A stretch of DNA of 64,000 nucleotides from Bradyrhizobium sp. AZCC 1719 (GCF_036924525.1 NZ_JAZHRU010000001.1:6291001-6355000); one strand, 5' to 3'. Counted from the first letter of the stretch, positions 38,327 to 47,112 are shown. Program-made: numbers and translations. The notes: generated by a model not told the origin, from the letters alone.

Positions 38327-40006
38327 TTACTCCTTGGCGGCCCGTTGTTCGGCCGCACCGTTCCCGCTGCGACCGGCAAGGACGCTGGCGCGGCTCGCGG
38401 CACGGCCGCTTGGAACGTAAGCTTTGTCGGGCGTACCGGCCTCGAGCGCGGGATCGTTGAGCGCCCTGCGATCACTGGGGGCGATCGGCAGCGGTTCACC
38501 CGACAGCGGATCCTTGTAGGCCGACAGCGCAAGCACGTAGTAGGAGAGCGCCCAACGGTCCTCTTCCGACAGCGGATCCCGGTAGGATGGCATCGGTGTG
38601 CCGCTCAACCCGGTCGTCATGGTGCGGAAGATGTCCTCAACTGTAGGACCTGACTTGAATTGGCCAGCGGTAAGGTCCGCCGGAGGGCTCGGAAAGCCCA
38701 GATCGTCCTTCAGCCCGGGAGCCTTTTCGCCATCACCCTTCCCGGTCTGACCATGACACTCCCAACACTTTGCACTCTGCCACACATCCTTGGCGCGAGT
38801 GAGCATCTGCTCAGACGGAACAGGCGGCCGCCCGATGTACAGGGGCGCGCCTGGCGGTTCTTCCTTGAAATACGCATAGGGCTTTGCGGGGTCGGAACGG
38901 TCGACCGCCAGCTCAAACTTGATGTACTGAATGACGGCGAGGCGGTCGATTATATGCAGCTCGTGCCAGGCCGGCATCGCCGTGCCCCGAACGCCGCGTG
39001 TAATGGTGCGCAGAAGGTCGCCGTCGGTTGGCAACGGCTCCTTGGTCAGCCTGAACTTGAAAACCGCCGCAGCGAAGCTTCGCGGGCGCTGCTTGTACAT
39101 AAAGGTTGCAGCTGGTCCATTGCCGTCACCGCTCTCCCCGTGGCAGCCGAGGCATCGCCGCTGATAGACCTCTTTGCCGTAGGCGATCCATTCGCTCGAT
39201 CGCGGCACCGTAGCATCCGTAACGTCGAGCTTTTGCGGCTCAAACAGGTCCCGCCACTTGCCGCGATTCATGCCAAGTTTTTGAAGATAAGCGATGAGCC
39301 CCTGCAGCGCTTCTGTCTCGGCGGCGATGTTGACGGTGTCGCCGGTATATTCCTTGTTCGGTGTCCAAATAATCGGAGCTTTGCCGCGCGCCGCCATGGG
39401 CACAAACAGAAGTCCATCGGCGTTCGGCGTGAGCTTAACCTGCTCCTTGCTTTCGAATGCGAAGAGCTTCTCAGTAGCTGGCGTTCGTTCCAGGCTACGA
39501 TTACCAGCTCCGTCATCGACGATCTTGACTCGTTCCGCGGACGTCTCGAACAGTCCCCGAAAAGGCGCCATATTCGAATCCGGCGAGAGCATTCGGGGAT
39601 TCCAGAAATGCGCGAGATGCCATTCGTCGCTGAACTTGAGCCCGACCCGCGTCAGATCCGGCCCGATACGCCGGGTGCCCCATAGGTGCGGCACGTCGAA
39701 GGTGTATTCGCCTGCTTCGGAGACCGGACCCCAACGGCGCGTCTCGCCGGTCACCGGACGCACATATTGCGAATGGCAGTACCAACACCCCTCGCGCAGA
39801 TACACTTGGCGACCGAGCTGCTGCAGCGGCGTATAATCAGTGGCATCGGTCACCATCCATTTGAGCTGGCCAAAGTCGGTGCGGACCACGGCGGTCACGT
39901 CGGTCGTCCGCGCCGTTGGCTCAATAAAGGGTAGGATGCCCTGGGTGACCACGGCGAGAAAGAAGAAGAAAACCCCGGCTACCAGAGCGACAAAGCGCGC
40001 ACTCAT
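38327..40006 (-). CDS. ccoO: fused CcoO-CcoP triheme cytochrome c subunit of a cbb3-type oxidase
   Basis: A 559-residue protein with one N-terminal helix and three heme-c sites: CWYCH (Cys74), CLGCH (Cys285) and CWECH (Cys414). Residues 60-155 are clear CcoO (REGCWYCHSQYVRP, WGTRRIGPDLTRVG, SDEWHLAHFWNPR). Residues 275-515 are two cytochrome c domains like CcoP. In ordinary cbb3 oxidases CcoO (one heme) and CcoP (two hemes) are separate. The start overlaps the ccoN stop by four bases, so stoichiometric translation is likely. Confidence 0.92.
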   Translation of the reverse strand: MSARFVALVAGVFFFFLAVVTQGILPFIEPTARTTDVTAVVRTDFGQLKWMVTDATDYTPLQQLGRQVYLREGCWYCHSQYVRPVTGETRRWGPVSEAGEYTFDVPHLWGTRRIGPDLTRVGLKFSDEWHLAHFWNPRMLSPDSNMAPFRGLFETSAERVKIVDDGAGNRSLERTPATEKLFAFESKEQVKLTPNADGLLFVPMAARGKAPIIWTPNKEYTGDTVNIAAETEALQGLIAYLQKLGMNRGKWRDLFEPQKLDVTDATVPRSSEWIAYGKEVYQRRCLGCHGESGDGNGPAATFMYKQRPRSFAAAVFKFRLTKEPLPTDGDLLRTITRGVRGTAMPAWHELHIIDRLAVIQYIKFELAVDRSDPAKPYAYFKEEPPGAPLYIGRPPVPSEQMLTRAKDVWQSAKCWECHGQTGKGDGEKAPGLKDDLGFPSPPADLTAGQFKSGPTVEDIFRTMTTGLSGTPMPSYRDPLSEEDRWALSYYVLALSAYKDPLSGEPLPIAPSDRRALNDPALEAGTPDKAYVPSGRAASRASVLAGRSGNGAAEQRAAKE

Positions 40007-41460
40007 TCAGCTGGCCCTCCGGCGGGAATCGGGGCTGCACCTGGGGCTGCGATGGGCTCTCTTTCCTCGGCCGGTCGACTGAGCGCGGTCATCATAAGAT
40101 TGAAGACGAGCAGAGACATCCCGATGTCCATGGTGATGCCGCTGAGCGTACGCACCAGCCAATAGGCTTTCATCCGGACCACCGTGTCGAGCCACTCGGT
40201 GCCATTCATCCATTCGAAGCCTTGCTGCAGACCTCCAGCGGTCAGCACCAGACCCATGGTCGTAATACCGACGGTGATCAGCCAGAACGACCAGTTGCCA
40301 AGGGTCCATGACCAAAGCTCGCGTTTGAACGCGCGCGGCCACACGTAGATCAGACCGCCCATCGCCCAGACCACGAACGTGCCGAAAACCGTGAGGTGCG
40401 AGTGCGAGATGACGAAGTCGGTGAAATGGGTGGGCTGCTGGATCGAGCGCAACGCCTCGGTCGAGCCCTGGAAGCAACCCGCCAGATACATCAGCGAGCC
40501 CATGATCAGGAACTTCGCGGGGAGATTCTTCCCGAAACCGTCCCAACGCCCCTTCACTGTGCCGAAGAAGTTCACCAGCACCGTCCACACGGGAATGATC
40601 AGCAACATGGAGGTGATAATCGCGAGAGTCTCGGTCCAATCGGCGATCGGGCTATACAGATAATGGTGGATGCCAACGAAGGGATAGAACAGCGCGAGCG
40701 ACCAGAAGCCCACCAGCGACAACTGGTGTGCATAGAGCGGATTGCGCACACTGACCGGCAGGAAATAATAGATGAGCACGTAGCCTGCCGGCGTGATCCA
40801 CAGTCCGACAATGTAATGGATATAGAGACCGTGAAACGCAGCGCTGTTAATGCCTGGAATGGTGTATGGGAGGATAAAGCTGCCCAACAGGAGATTCATC
40901 GTCGTCCATACGAAGGCCCCAATGAGATACCAGAGCGCCACATAGAGCGGTGCCTCGAGACGTTGCGCGATGGTGAAAAGGAACTGTGCCGTCGTTGCCG
41001 CGATGACGATGAAGATGGGAATCTCGGCGAAGAGCGGGAGCTCGCCCGCCTCCAGACCATGGTTCTGCGCAAAAGGCAGCGAGATCAGCCCCGCCGCCAA
41101 GCTGATGTTATACAGCCATGCCAGCGGTACGCCCCATTGTGCCCATGGTACCCGCACGCCGCAGAGGCGCGGGACCAGATAGTGACATTCGCCGATGAAG
41201 AGGGCGGAAAAGGCGCCGAAGATGACGCCGTTGACATGAACCGGCCGCAGCCGGCCAAAGGTCAGCCCTAGATTACTGGTCCCGAGATAATCCGGATAGT
41301 TGAAGAGACCCGAGATCGCCACGCCGATCGAAGGCGTAACGAGGAGCCAGAACATGCCAAAATAAAGCCAGGTTCGGACCAGCCGCCAATCGACCAGATC
41401 ATCCAAGTTGACGCCGCTGAACCTGCCGCGCAGTCTCTCTGCAGGAAACACCTCCGCCAT
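40003..41460 (-). CDS. ccoN: CcoN-like catalytic subunit of a cbb3-type heme-copper oxidase
   Basis: A 485-residue, twelve-helix inner-membrane subunit. Low-spin heme ligands His75 (RPVHVNG) and His355 and the heme b3 ligand His353 (SHSH) are present. CuB ligands are His215, His265 and His266 (GIHHYLYSP). Tyr259 stands six residues before His265, where C-family oxidases have the Tyr cross-linked to a CuB histidine; this favours an oxygen reductase over a nitric oxide reductase. It is quite divergent from rhizobial FixN. Confidence 0.93.
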   Translation of the reverse strand: MAEVFPAERLRGRFSGVNLDDLVDWRLVRTWLYFGMFWLLVTPSIGVAISGLFNYPDYLGTSNLGLTFGRLRPVHVNGVIFGAFSALFIGECHYLVPRLCGVRVPWAQWGVPLAWLYNISLAAGLISLPFAQNHGLEAGELPLFAEIPIFIVIAATTAQFLFTIAQRLEAPLYVALWYLIGAFVWTTMNLLLGSFILPYTIPGINSAAFHGLYIHYIVGLWITPAGYVLIYYFLPVSVRNPLYAHQLSLVGFWSLALFYPFVGIHHYLYSPIADWTETLAIITSMLLIIPVWTVLVNFFGTVKGRWDGFGKNLPAKFLIMGSLMYLAGCFQGSTEALRSIQQPTHFTDFVISHSHLTVFGTFVVWAMGGLIYVWPRAFKRELWSWTLGNWSFWLITVGITTMGLVLTAGGLQQGFEWMNGTEWLDTVVRMKAYWLVRTLSGITMDIGMSLLVFNLMMTALSRPAEEREPIAAPGAAPIPAGGPAE

Positions 41461-41568
41461 GGAGCATTCCCCCTTGCTTGTCTGTTAATGTGCTCTCTCC
41501 TGTTCTCGGATAGACGCAGCTTCGACAGCAATGATCCGCGCTAGAAGCCTTCGCTTGCAGCATCGAAA

Positions 41569-42024
41569 TCAGAACTTGCCCGGGTTCAACACCGTGCCGC
41601 TCTGCGACCAGTAGATGTACGCTTCCAAGGCCTTCATCGCTTCCGAGTCATCGGCGATCTTCTCTCCCTGGTTGGGCTTCTCGATGCACCAGTTGATCAT
41701 ATCGCGCAGCGTCGCGAACTTGGCCATCTGCGCCTGGAATTTCGGGAACGTGGCGGGGTGCGTATCGGCCGTCATGGGGTGGCACATAGCGCATGCCATT
41801 CCCGTTTTGGACAACACAACACCCATCGCCTCCTCGGTTGCTGCGTCACCGTGGAACAGCAGGTCGCCTTTGCGGACCTGCTCCATGAATACTTGCTGGT
41901 AGGAGTTCAGCAGTTGCGGCGTCACCGGATCCTTGTGTGCAACCGCAGGGCCGACCAGAACGGCCAGCGCTACCGCCGGGGCAGCGCGGAACAGCGTGAA
42001 ACTCCATGTAATGGGCGCGGTCAT
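41569..42024 (-). CDS. exported monoheme cytochrome c, SoxA/TsdA-like
   Basis: About 151 residues. The ATG at 42024 has GGAGG at 7-base spacing; another ATG six bases upstream abuts the Shine-Dalgarno and is rejected. A signal peptide (LFRAAPAVALAVLVGPAVAH) precedes one heme site, CAMCH (Cys78). The C-terminal part, DMINWCIEKPNQGEK followed by DSEAMKALEAYIYW, resembles the end of SoxA/TsdA-type cytochromes, including a non-heme Cys113. It heads toward ccoN in the same operon and may be electron donor to the oxidase. Confidence 0.8.
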   Translation of the reverse strand: MTAPITWSFTLFRAAPAVALAVLVGPAVAHKDPVTPQLLNSYQQVFMEQVRKGDLLFHGDAATEEAMGVVLSKTGMACAMCHPMTADTHPATFPKFQAQMAKFATLRDMINWCIEKPNQGEKIADDSEAMKALEAYIYWSQSGTVLNPGKF

Positions 42025-42035
42025 GACCATTCCTC

Positions 42036-43166
42036 CTAGTATGGCCAGATATTGTCGGCGATCCGAGGCCGCAAAACTTCGGGAATGCTCTTCGCATAGT
42101 CATCTGGGGACTGCGCGAATACCTGCTTGCGCCACATGACGTATTCGGCTTCGACTTTGTCCTGGGCGCCGACGTCGATCTTGGCCCAACCTACGCCGTC
42201 AAAGTGATCACCGGGGTCGACCCGTATCATCGGCTTTGTAAGCTTCGGCACTCCCTCCGGCGCGTACGGCCACGGCCATGAGGTTGCCAGCATGCCGATC
42301 GAGCGCATGGTGCCGATTTCATTGTAGAGCACCTGATGCGTGTGACCGTGGATGTTGGTGACTTTGGTGTAGGGCTTGAGTACCTCGTTCACTTCGCGCC
42401 AGTCACGCACCCAGAAGTTCCACGGCGGATAGTACTCGTAGAGCGGATTGTGACTGAAGATGACGACCGGCCGGTTCGGATCCCATGTAGCAAGCGTCTT
42501 CTGCAGCCAGTCGAGCTGATCGCGACCGACGCCCGCCCACGCGCCAGCGACCGTGCCGTCGAGCGTGGCCATGTGACCCATGCGCTCCTCGGGACTCATC
42601 TTCTTCGCCGTCCAATAGTCCGGACCCCGACTGACGGTGTCGAGCCCCACGAAGCGCACACCCTTGTGGTCGAAGGTCCAGTTGGGCTGACCGAAAAGCT
42701 CGCCCCATTTCTTGCCCATGTCGAGGTACCAGTCGTGCTCGCCCGGGATGAAGACCTTGCGGATGTTGATTTCTTTCAGGATCTCCACGCCGAGTTCGAG
42801 TTCCTCGACCTTGCCAAGCTGGGCTAGGTCGCCGCCGAAGATCAGGAAGTCGGCCGGCGGACTCATGGCCTGTACCTCCTTGGCGGCGCGCACTGTCTTC
42901 TCGACGAAGCGCGTATTGAGGGACTTCGGATAGAGATGGGTGTCGGAAATCCAGGCAAACTTAAATGGCGCCTCGGCCGCATAAGCGACGTCGAGAGTGT
43001 TGAGCAGCGGCCACCAGGCGAAGGTCTCTGCTACGGTCGCCGCCCCGACCAGACATGATTTGTGAACAAAGGTGCGCCGGGTAATCCGCAGCGAGGGGTC
43101 GGGATGCACCCCGGGCTGTTGGAGCACCGCGGCCATTTCACGCCGATCGCGCTCAAGCTCGGACAT
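42036..43166 (-). CDS. Tat-exported metallophosphoesterase
   Basis: About 376 residues from an ATG preceded by GGGAGGAAA. An internal twin-arginine signal (ITRRTFVHKSCLVGAA) lies at residues 30-60. The calcineurin-like dimetal site is complete: WISDTHLYP, FGGDLAQLG, GEHDW (in place of GNHD), FSHNPLYEYYPPW and HGHTHQ. The substrate is unknown. Its place between a cupredoxin-like protein and a cytochrome c in an oxidase operon is unusual and hints at a role in periplasmic oxidase maturation. Confidence 0.88.
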   Translation of the reverse strand: MSELERDRREMAAVLQQPGVHPDPSLRITRRTFVHKSCLVGAATVAETFAWWPLLNTLDVAYAAEAPFKFAWISDTHLYPKSLNTRFVEKTVRAAKEVQAMSPPADFLIFGGDLAQLGKVEELELGVEILKEINIRKVFIPGEHDWYLDMGKKWGELFGQPNWTFDHKGVRFVGLDTVSRGPDYWTAKKMSPEERMGHMATLDGTVAGAWAGVGRDQLDWLQKTLATWDPNRPVVIFSHNPLYEYYPPWNFWVRDWREVNEVLKPYTKVTNIHGHTHQVLYNEIGTMRSIGMLATSWPWPYAPEGVPKLTKPMIRVDPGDHFDGVGWAKIDVGAQDKVEAEYVMWRKQVFAQSPDDYAKSIPEVLRPRIADNIWPY

Positions 43167-43296
43167 GGGTTTCCTCCCTTGCGATGGGTCGTTACAAGAC
43201 GTCACTCCTCTGCCGCACGGCGAATCTGACTCTTCGCGACCTCGCTACGTTCTTATTCCTTCGGCTCGATTGTCGCGTGTCGAGCCGCGGACGTCG

Positions 43297-44049
43297 TTAC
43301 TTACCGGAGCCACCTTGCATCGAAGCGGCACCCTTCTTCAGTTCGATGTTTAGATCGCTTGGCTTCCCCGCCGCAACGGTCACCGTCTGCTCGTTCGGGC
43401 CGGTGAAGGGGTGGTACGCGAGCAGCTTGTAGTTTCCGGCCGGAACATCGGAGATGGTGAATTTGCCGTCGGCACCGGTGATGGCGTAGTAGGGATTGTC
43501 GGCGACATAGATAAACGCTTCCATCCAGCCATGTGCGTCACAATCGATGCGCACCTCGCCCGGCCGCGGCAACTCGACGGGAATTCGCTGACCCTGGTTG
43601 GGGAGCGCGAGGTTGAACACGGTGCGCTTGCCGTAATAGCCGTGTGTGTTGTGGAGCATCGGATCACTGTTGACGACGTCCAGGCCGCCCACACGTATCA
43701 CCTGGATGTTGGGTTCGAACTTGCACTTCTTGTTGTCGATCTCCGGCTTCTTGGCATCCGCCGGCCAGGCTTTTCCCTTCGCGATATCGGCCAGATACAC
43801 GACGGCGTTCTGCACCGCCTTGTCCGGCCCGACCTGGATGAGCGTCTCCTCGTAGGGGCCGCCGCAGACCTCGATGTCCTTTGTCGGAATTACCTTGCGG
43901 GTGCCGGGGGGTCCGTTGAATACGACCTTGCCGGTGATCGATCCGCCGCCCGCGACCGGGCCCGCTTCGTAGGCTGGCGCCGGGAGCGGCGTTGCCACCG
44001 CCGCGACCATCGACGCCCCGATCAGCCACTTCATGGCTAAGCCAGTCAT
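43297..44049 (-). CDS. exported cupredoxin-like / carboxypeptidase-regulatory-like protein
   Basis: About 250 residues with a signal peptide (MKWLIGASMVAAVATPLPAPA). The middle contains NSDPMLHNTHGYYG and RIDCDAHGWMEAFIYV: His, Cys, His and Met in the spacing of a type-1 copper site. The C-terminal segment (TGADGKFTISDVPAGNYKLLAYHP) is a carboxypeptidase-regulatory-like beta-sandwich. It is the first gene of the oxidase operon. A periplasmic copper carrier or electron donor is the likeliest role; biochemical function is not established for this architecture as far as I know. Confidence 0.78.
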   Translation of the reverse strand: MTGLAMKWLIGASMVAAVATPLPAPAYEAGPVAGGGSITGKVVFNGPPGTRKVIPTKDIEVCGGPYEETLIQVGPDKAVQNAVVYLADIAKGKAWPADAKKPEIDNKKCKFEPNIQVIRVGGLDVVNSDPMLHNTHGYYGKRTVFNLALPNQGQRIPVELPRPGEVRIDCDAHGWMEAFIYVADNPYYAITGADGKFTISDVPAGNYKLLAYHPFTGPNEQTVTVAAGKPSDLNIELKKGAASMQGGSGK

Positions 44050-44134
44050 CACAGCACTCTCTTGATCTTTGATGTCCGCAGGAAATTTCGTCGAGAGCTA
44101 ACCGCCATTTACAGGGACTAGGAAAATCAGAACT

Positions 44135-44158
44135 GCTTTGCGAGACCTTAAGCAAAGC
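44135..44158. promoter_or_regulatory. palindromic candidate operator in the divergent oxidase/SCO promoter
   Basis: GCTTTGC (44135-44141) and GCAAAGC (44152-44158) are perfect inverted 7-mers ten bases apart, between the cupredoxin-like gene and SCO. The arrangement fits a dimeric regulator. It is not a FixK/FNR box (TTGAT-N4-ATCAA), and none was found here. Confidence 0.45.
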
Positions 44159-44255
44159 TTATGAAGCTTGAGGGCAAAAATCGTCTAAGAAACACCTGCT
44201 GAAACGAGATGGAGATTTGTGGCGGATAAGCACCGTCGCCGGGGGGAGGCATTTG

Positions 44256-44894
44256 ATGCGTCGCCGTCCCATATTTTCGCACCTCGGGCGGGCAATGCCT
44301 TTCGGCATTGCTGTCGCGACCGTCTTGGTGTTGAGCCAACCGCTCGTACGCGGAGCCAACTCGCCGGTAACAATCGGCGGTCCGTTCACCCTCACCTCAC
44401 CTGACGGTACGACGGTCACGGATCAGACCTACCGTGGGAAATGGCTTCTGGTCTATTTCGGCTTCACTTCGTGCCCCGATAGCTGCCCGACGGCACTCCT
44501 TGAGATTGCCGCCGCGCTCGAGGAGCTCGGCCCCGACGCCGACAAGCTCCAACCGTTGTTCATCACAGTCGATCCGCAACGCGATACGTCGGCCGTCATG
44601 GGGAACTACACCCACTCATTTGATCCGAGGATCGTCGGGCTCACGGGCACGCCGCAGCAGATCGCTGCCGTTGCCCAGGAGTATGGGGTCTACTACGCAC
44701 CTCATAAGAGCGGGCCGGACGCTAAGAACGTCCTCATGGACCACAGCACCTATCTCTACCTGATGGACCCTGAAGGCAAATTCGCGCGCGGGTTCGACGC
44801 CAACACGCCAGGCGACCGCATCGCCGAGGCGGTGCGCGGCGCGATGGCAAAGGCTCGCGAGAATGCAAGTCATCGGGGACGATCAACGCAATGA
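44256..44894 (+). CDS. SCO1/SenC family copper chaperone
   Basis: About 212 residues, inner-membrane-anchored thioredoxin-fold protein that delivers copper to heme-copper oxidases. ATG 44256 follows a strong GGGGGGAGG. The hydrophobic N-terminal segment is followed by the copper site FTSCPDSCPTAL (CxxxCP) and the third ligand histidine in MDHSTYLYLMDP. It is divergent from the oxidase operon and followed by hemA, so copper and heme supply share a transcript. Confidence 0.95.
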   Translation: MRRRPIFSHLGRAMPFGIAVATVLVLSQPLVRGANSPVTIGGPFTLTSPDGTTVTDQTYRGKWLLVYFGFTSCPDSCPTALLEIAAALEELGPDADKLQPLFITVDPQRDTSAVMGNYTHSFDPRIVGLTGTPQQIAAVAQEYGVYYAPHKSGPDAKNVLMDHSTYLYLMDPEGKFARGFDANTPGDRIAEAVRGAMAKARENASHRGRSTQ

Positions 44895-44958
44895 GAGCGT
44901 GTTTTGACCAAAGGGGTTGCGCGGGGCTCTTGAGACTGTCGCAGCCAGGGAGGCTGTC

Positions 44959-46194
44959 ATGAATTACGACGGCTATTTCCTTGATGCCCTCGCGCGGTTA
45001 CGGGACGAACGACGCTACCGCGTCTTTGCTGATCTTGAGCGCATCGCTGGGCGTTATCCCCGCGCCATCTGGAACTCGCCTGCGGGCCCGCGCAGCGTCG
45101 TGATCTGGTGCTCCAACGACTACCTTGCCATGGGGCAGCACCCGAAGGTGATCGGCGCTATGGTTGAAACCGCGACCCGCATGGGCACCGGAGCCGGCGG
45201 CACGCGTAACATCGCCGGCACCAGTCATCCGCTGGTCGAGCTTGAGCACGAGCTGGCGGACTTGCACGGCAAGGAGGCGGCGCTCGTATTTACATCCGGC
45301 TACATCTCGAACCAGACCGGTATTGCTACGATTGCCCGGCTGATGTCAGGCTGTGTAATCCTGTCCGACGAGCTCAACCACAACTCGATGATCGAGGGCG
45401 TGCGCCAGTCCGGGACGGAAAAGCATATCTGGCGCCACAACGATCTCGGACACCTCGAAGAGCTGCTCAAACGGGCCGATCCCCAACGGCCGAAGCTGAT
45501 CGTGTTCGAAAGCCTCTATTCCATGGATGGTGACGTTGCCCCCATCAACGGCATTTGTGATCTTGCCCAGCGTTACGATGCAATAACCTATTGCGATGAG
45601 GTGCATGCGGTTGGCCTGTACGGTTCGCACGGCGGTGGCATCACAGAACGCGATGGCGCAGCGCACCGCGTCGATGTCATCGAGGGTACACTTGCCAAGG
45701 CGTTCGGCTGTCTTGGCGGATACATTGCGGGCGATGCCGCGCTGATCGATGCGGTGCGCTCATACGCGCCTGGCTTTATTTTCACCACAGCCCTTCCGCC
45801 GGCGATTTGTGCCGCCGCAACCGCGGCGATCCGCCACCTCAAGAGCTCCAACTGGGAGCGCGAACAGCATCATTACCGCGCGGCGCGCACGAAGGCAGTG
45901 CTTACGGCGGCCGGGCTCCCGGTCATGCCGAGCGAGACGCACATCATACCCGTCCTCGTCGGCGATCCGGAGAACTGCAAGACTGCAAGCGACCTCCTGC
46001 TCAACGAACATGGCATCTACATCCAGCCGATCAACTACCCGACCGTGCCGCGCGGTACGGAGCGGCTGCGCATCACGCCTTCGCCCCATCACGACGACGA
46101 CATGATCGAAGCGCTCGCCAGGGCGCTGATCGATGTCTGGGAGCGGCTCGACCTGCCGCGCGAGGACCGGGCGCTCGTGCAGATGAGCGCGTAG
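44959..46194 (+). CDS. hemA: 5-aminolevulinate synthase
   Basis: PLP-dependent C4-pathway enzyme condensing glycine and succinyl-CoA, the first step of heme synthesis in alphaproteobacteria. 411 residues from ATG 44959, preceded by GGGAGG. Motifs: [47 protein letters not shown] and the PLP lysine in GTLAKAFG. Being inside the island, it is presumably a second copy beside a chromosomal hemA and would raise heme output for the c- and b-type cytochromes encoded here. Confidence 0.96.
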   Translation: MNYDGYFLDALARLRDERRYRVFADLERIAGRYPRAIWNSPAGPRSVVIWCSNDYLAMGQHPKVIGAMVETATRMGTGAGGTRNIAGTSHPLVELEHELADLHGKEAALVFTSGYISNQTGIATIARLMSGCVILSDELNHNSMIEGVRQSGTEKHIWRHNDLGHLEELLKRADPQRPKLIVFESLYSMDGDVAPINGICDLAQRYDAITYCDEVHAVGLYGSHGGGITERDGAAHRVDVIEGTLAKAFGCLGGYIAGDAALIDAVRSYAPGFIFTTALPPAICAAATAAIRHLKSSNWEREQHHYRAARTKAVLTAAGLPVMPSETHIIPVLVGDPENCKTASDLLLNEHGIYIQPINYPTVPRGTERLRITPSPHHDDDMIEALARALIDVWERLDLPREDRALVQMSA

Positions 46195-46589
46195 ATCTGG
46201 ACGGCATCCTGAAGGCGCGAGTTGCCGCGAAGGATCGATCGCGAGTGGGCACAGGAAGAGTTGGCTTGTCACCTTCAAGGACTGTGATTTCGGGCATTTT
46301 CGACGATGAGGCATGTAGGCTCGCACTCCTCATCGTAGAACTGAGTAGCGGGGGAGCGACTCGAGCTCCCGTCATTAGAATTCGTCGCTCTAACGCTGAA
46401 CCAGCCACCCCCTTGCCCGCCGGCAAAGACGAAGGTCGGTCCCGTTCTCCATTCCAGATGAGTGAGTTCAGCTTCTCGATCGAAAGCGGAGCATTCTGCT
46501 CCAATCAATCCGATCCGTCCGCGTCGCACGCACCCCGACGTCTACAACACGCCTCGGAGAGAGCTGCTCAGACTTGCACACGCCGCCTT
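46195..46589. other. 395-bp region without recognisable gene
   Basis: No convincing coding frame. On the minus strand around 46345-46412 there is a stretch with tRNA-like pieces (a hairpin GGGAGC-TCGAGTC-GCTCCC and a D-arm-like GGTTCAGCGTTAGAGC) but without a matching anticodon stem or acceptor, so I do not call a tRNA. Confidence 0.4.
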
Positions 46590-46661
46590 CTAACTGATTG
46601 AAGAATTTGAACTCTCGCTCCCATCCATCATGGGTGCAATGCAAAATTGATGCGCTAACAT
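46590..46661 (-). pseudogene. truncated dusA 5' end (right junction of the island)
   Basis: A 23-codon frame from ATG 46661 begins MLAHQFCIAPMMDG, matching MLTHRFCIAPMMDW of the intact dusA for 13 codons, then departs completely and stops. This is the piece expected at the far junction after integration into dusA. Confidence 0.85.
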
Positions 46662-46980
46662 ACTGATGTTATTTCGCTTTATCGTCCGATCGGGAATAGC
46701 TGATTTTTGGGCCGACACAAATTCAAAGCTGACTATTGTGGCATTTTCCTTTTCGTTTCAAGTGCTTAAGTCGATCGCCTATGCGTCCCTCGAAGATGCC
46801 GCGCCTTCTCCGGTACAGCATTGCAGTACCGGATGAGCTCGTGCAGTACCGCGCTAGTTTCGACCCCTCTCTACCAATCCGTTTGCCTCGACCGCAAAGT
46901 AACGTGCTGGTCTGGCTACGCCTAGGAGAGAACAAGCACCATCGTAGTTTTGGCGGTGATAGAGCAAGGAAACCTGCGGG
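46623..46980. repeat. right direct repeat (truncated dusA 5' end and upstream region)
   Basis: Counterpart of 27287-27640 in the same orientation. Besides the dusA start it keeps the AT-rich block GCTGATTTTTGGGCCGACAC and the GTAC inverted repeat (46810-46832). Divergence rises away from dusA and similarity ends near 46980. Confidence 0.85.
46810..46832. repeat. GTAC inverted repeat, right copy
   Basis: CCGGTAC and GTACCGG around the same nine-base spacer AGCATTGCA as in the left copy; a third GCAGTACCG follows. Unchanged although neighbouring bases differ. Confidence 0.6.
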
Positions 46981-47058
46981 CGGCGATTCCGGGGTTGGCG
47001 TTTGCGCTATCAGACCGCAGGCTTGCGAAAGCTTCGGCCCATATTGGGCTCGAAGAAT

Positions 47059-47112
47059 GAGCATCACCCTCCGAAGGCAAGGTGGCACGTTCGAATCGTG
47101 TTGGATGCGCCA
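47059..47112 (+). pseudogene. 3' fragment of a tRNA-Arg(CCG)-like gene ending in CCA
   Basis: GAGCATCACCCTCCGAAGG resembles the end of a D arm and an anticodon arm with loop CTCCGAA (anticodon CCG). GGCAC-GTTCGAATC-GTGTT is a good T arm, and GGATGCGCCA an acceptor 3' strand with encoded CCA. The 3' anticodon stem is imperfect and no 5' acceptor or full D arm precedes it. Such 3' tRNA halves are typical junction scars left by integrating elements. Confidence 0.65.

Noticed and set aside
44050..44255. FixK/FNR box for the oxidase operon
   Set aside because: TTGATCTTTGATG was considered, but the second half does not match ATCAA.
46345..46412. tRNA-like stretch on the minus strand
   Set aside because: A T-arm-like hairpin and D-arm-like sequence are present, but there is no paired anticodon stem or acceptor stem.
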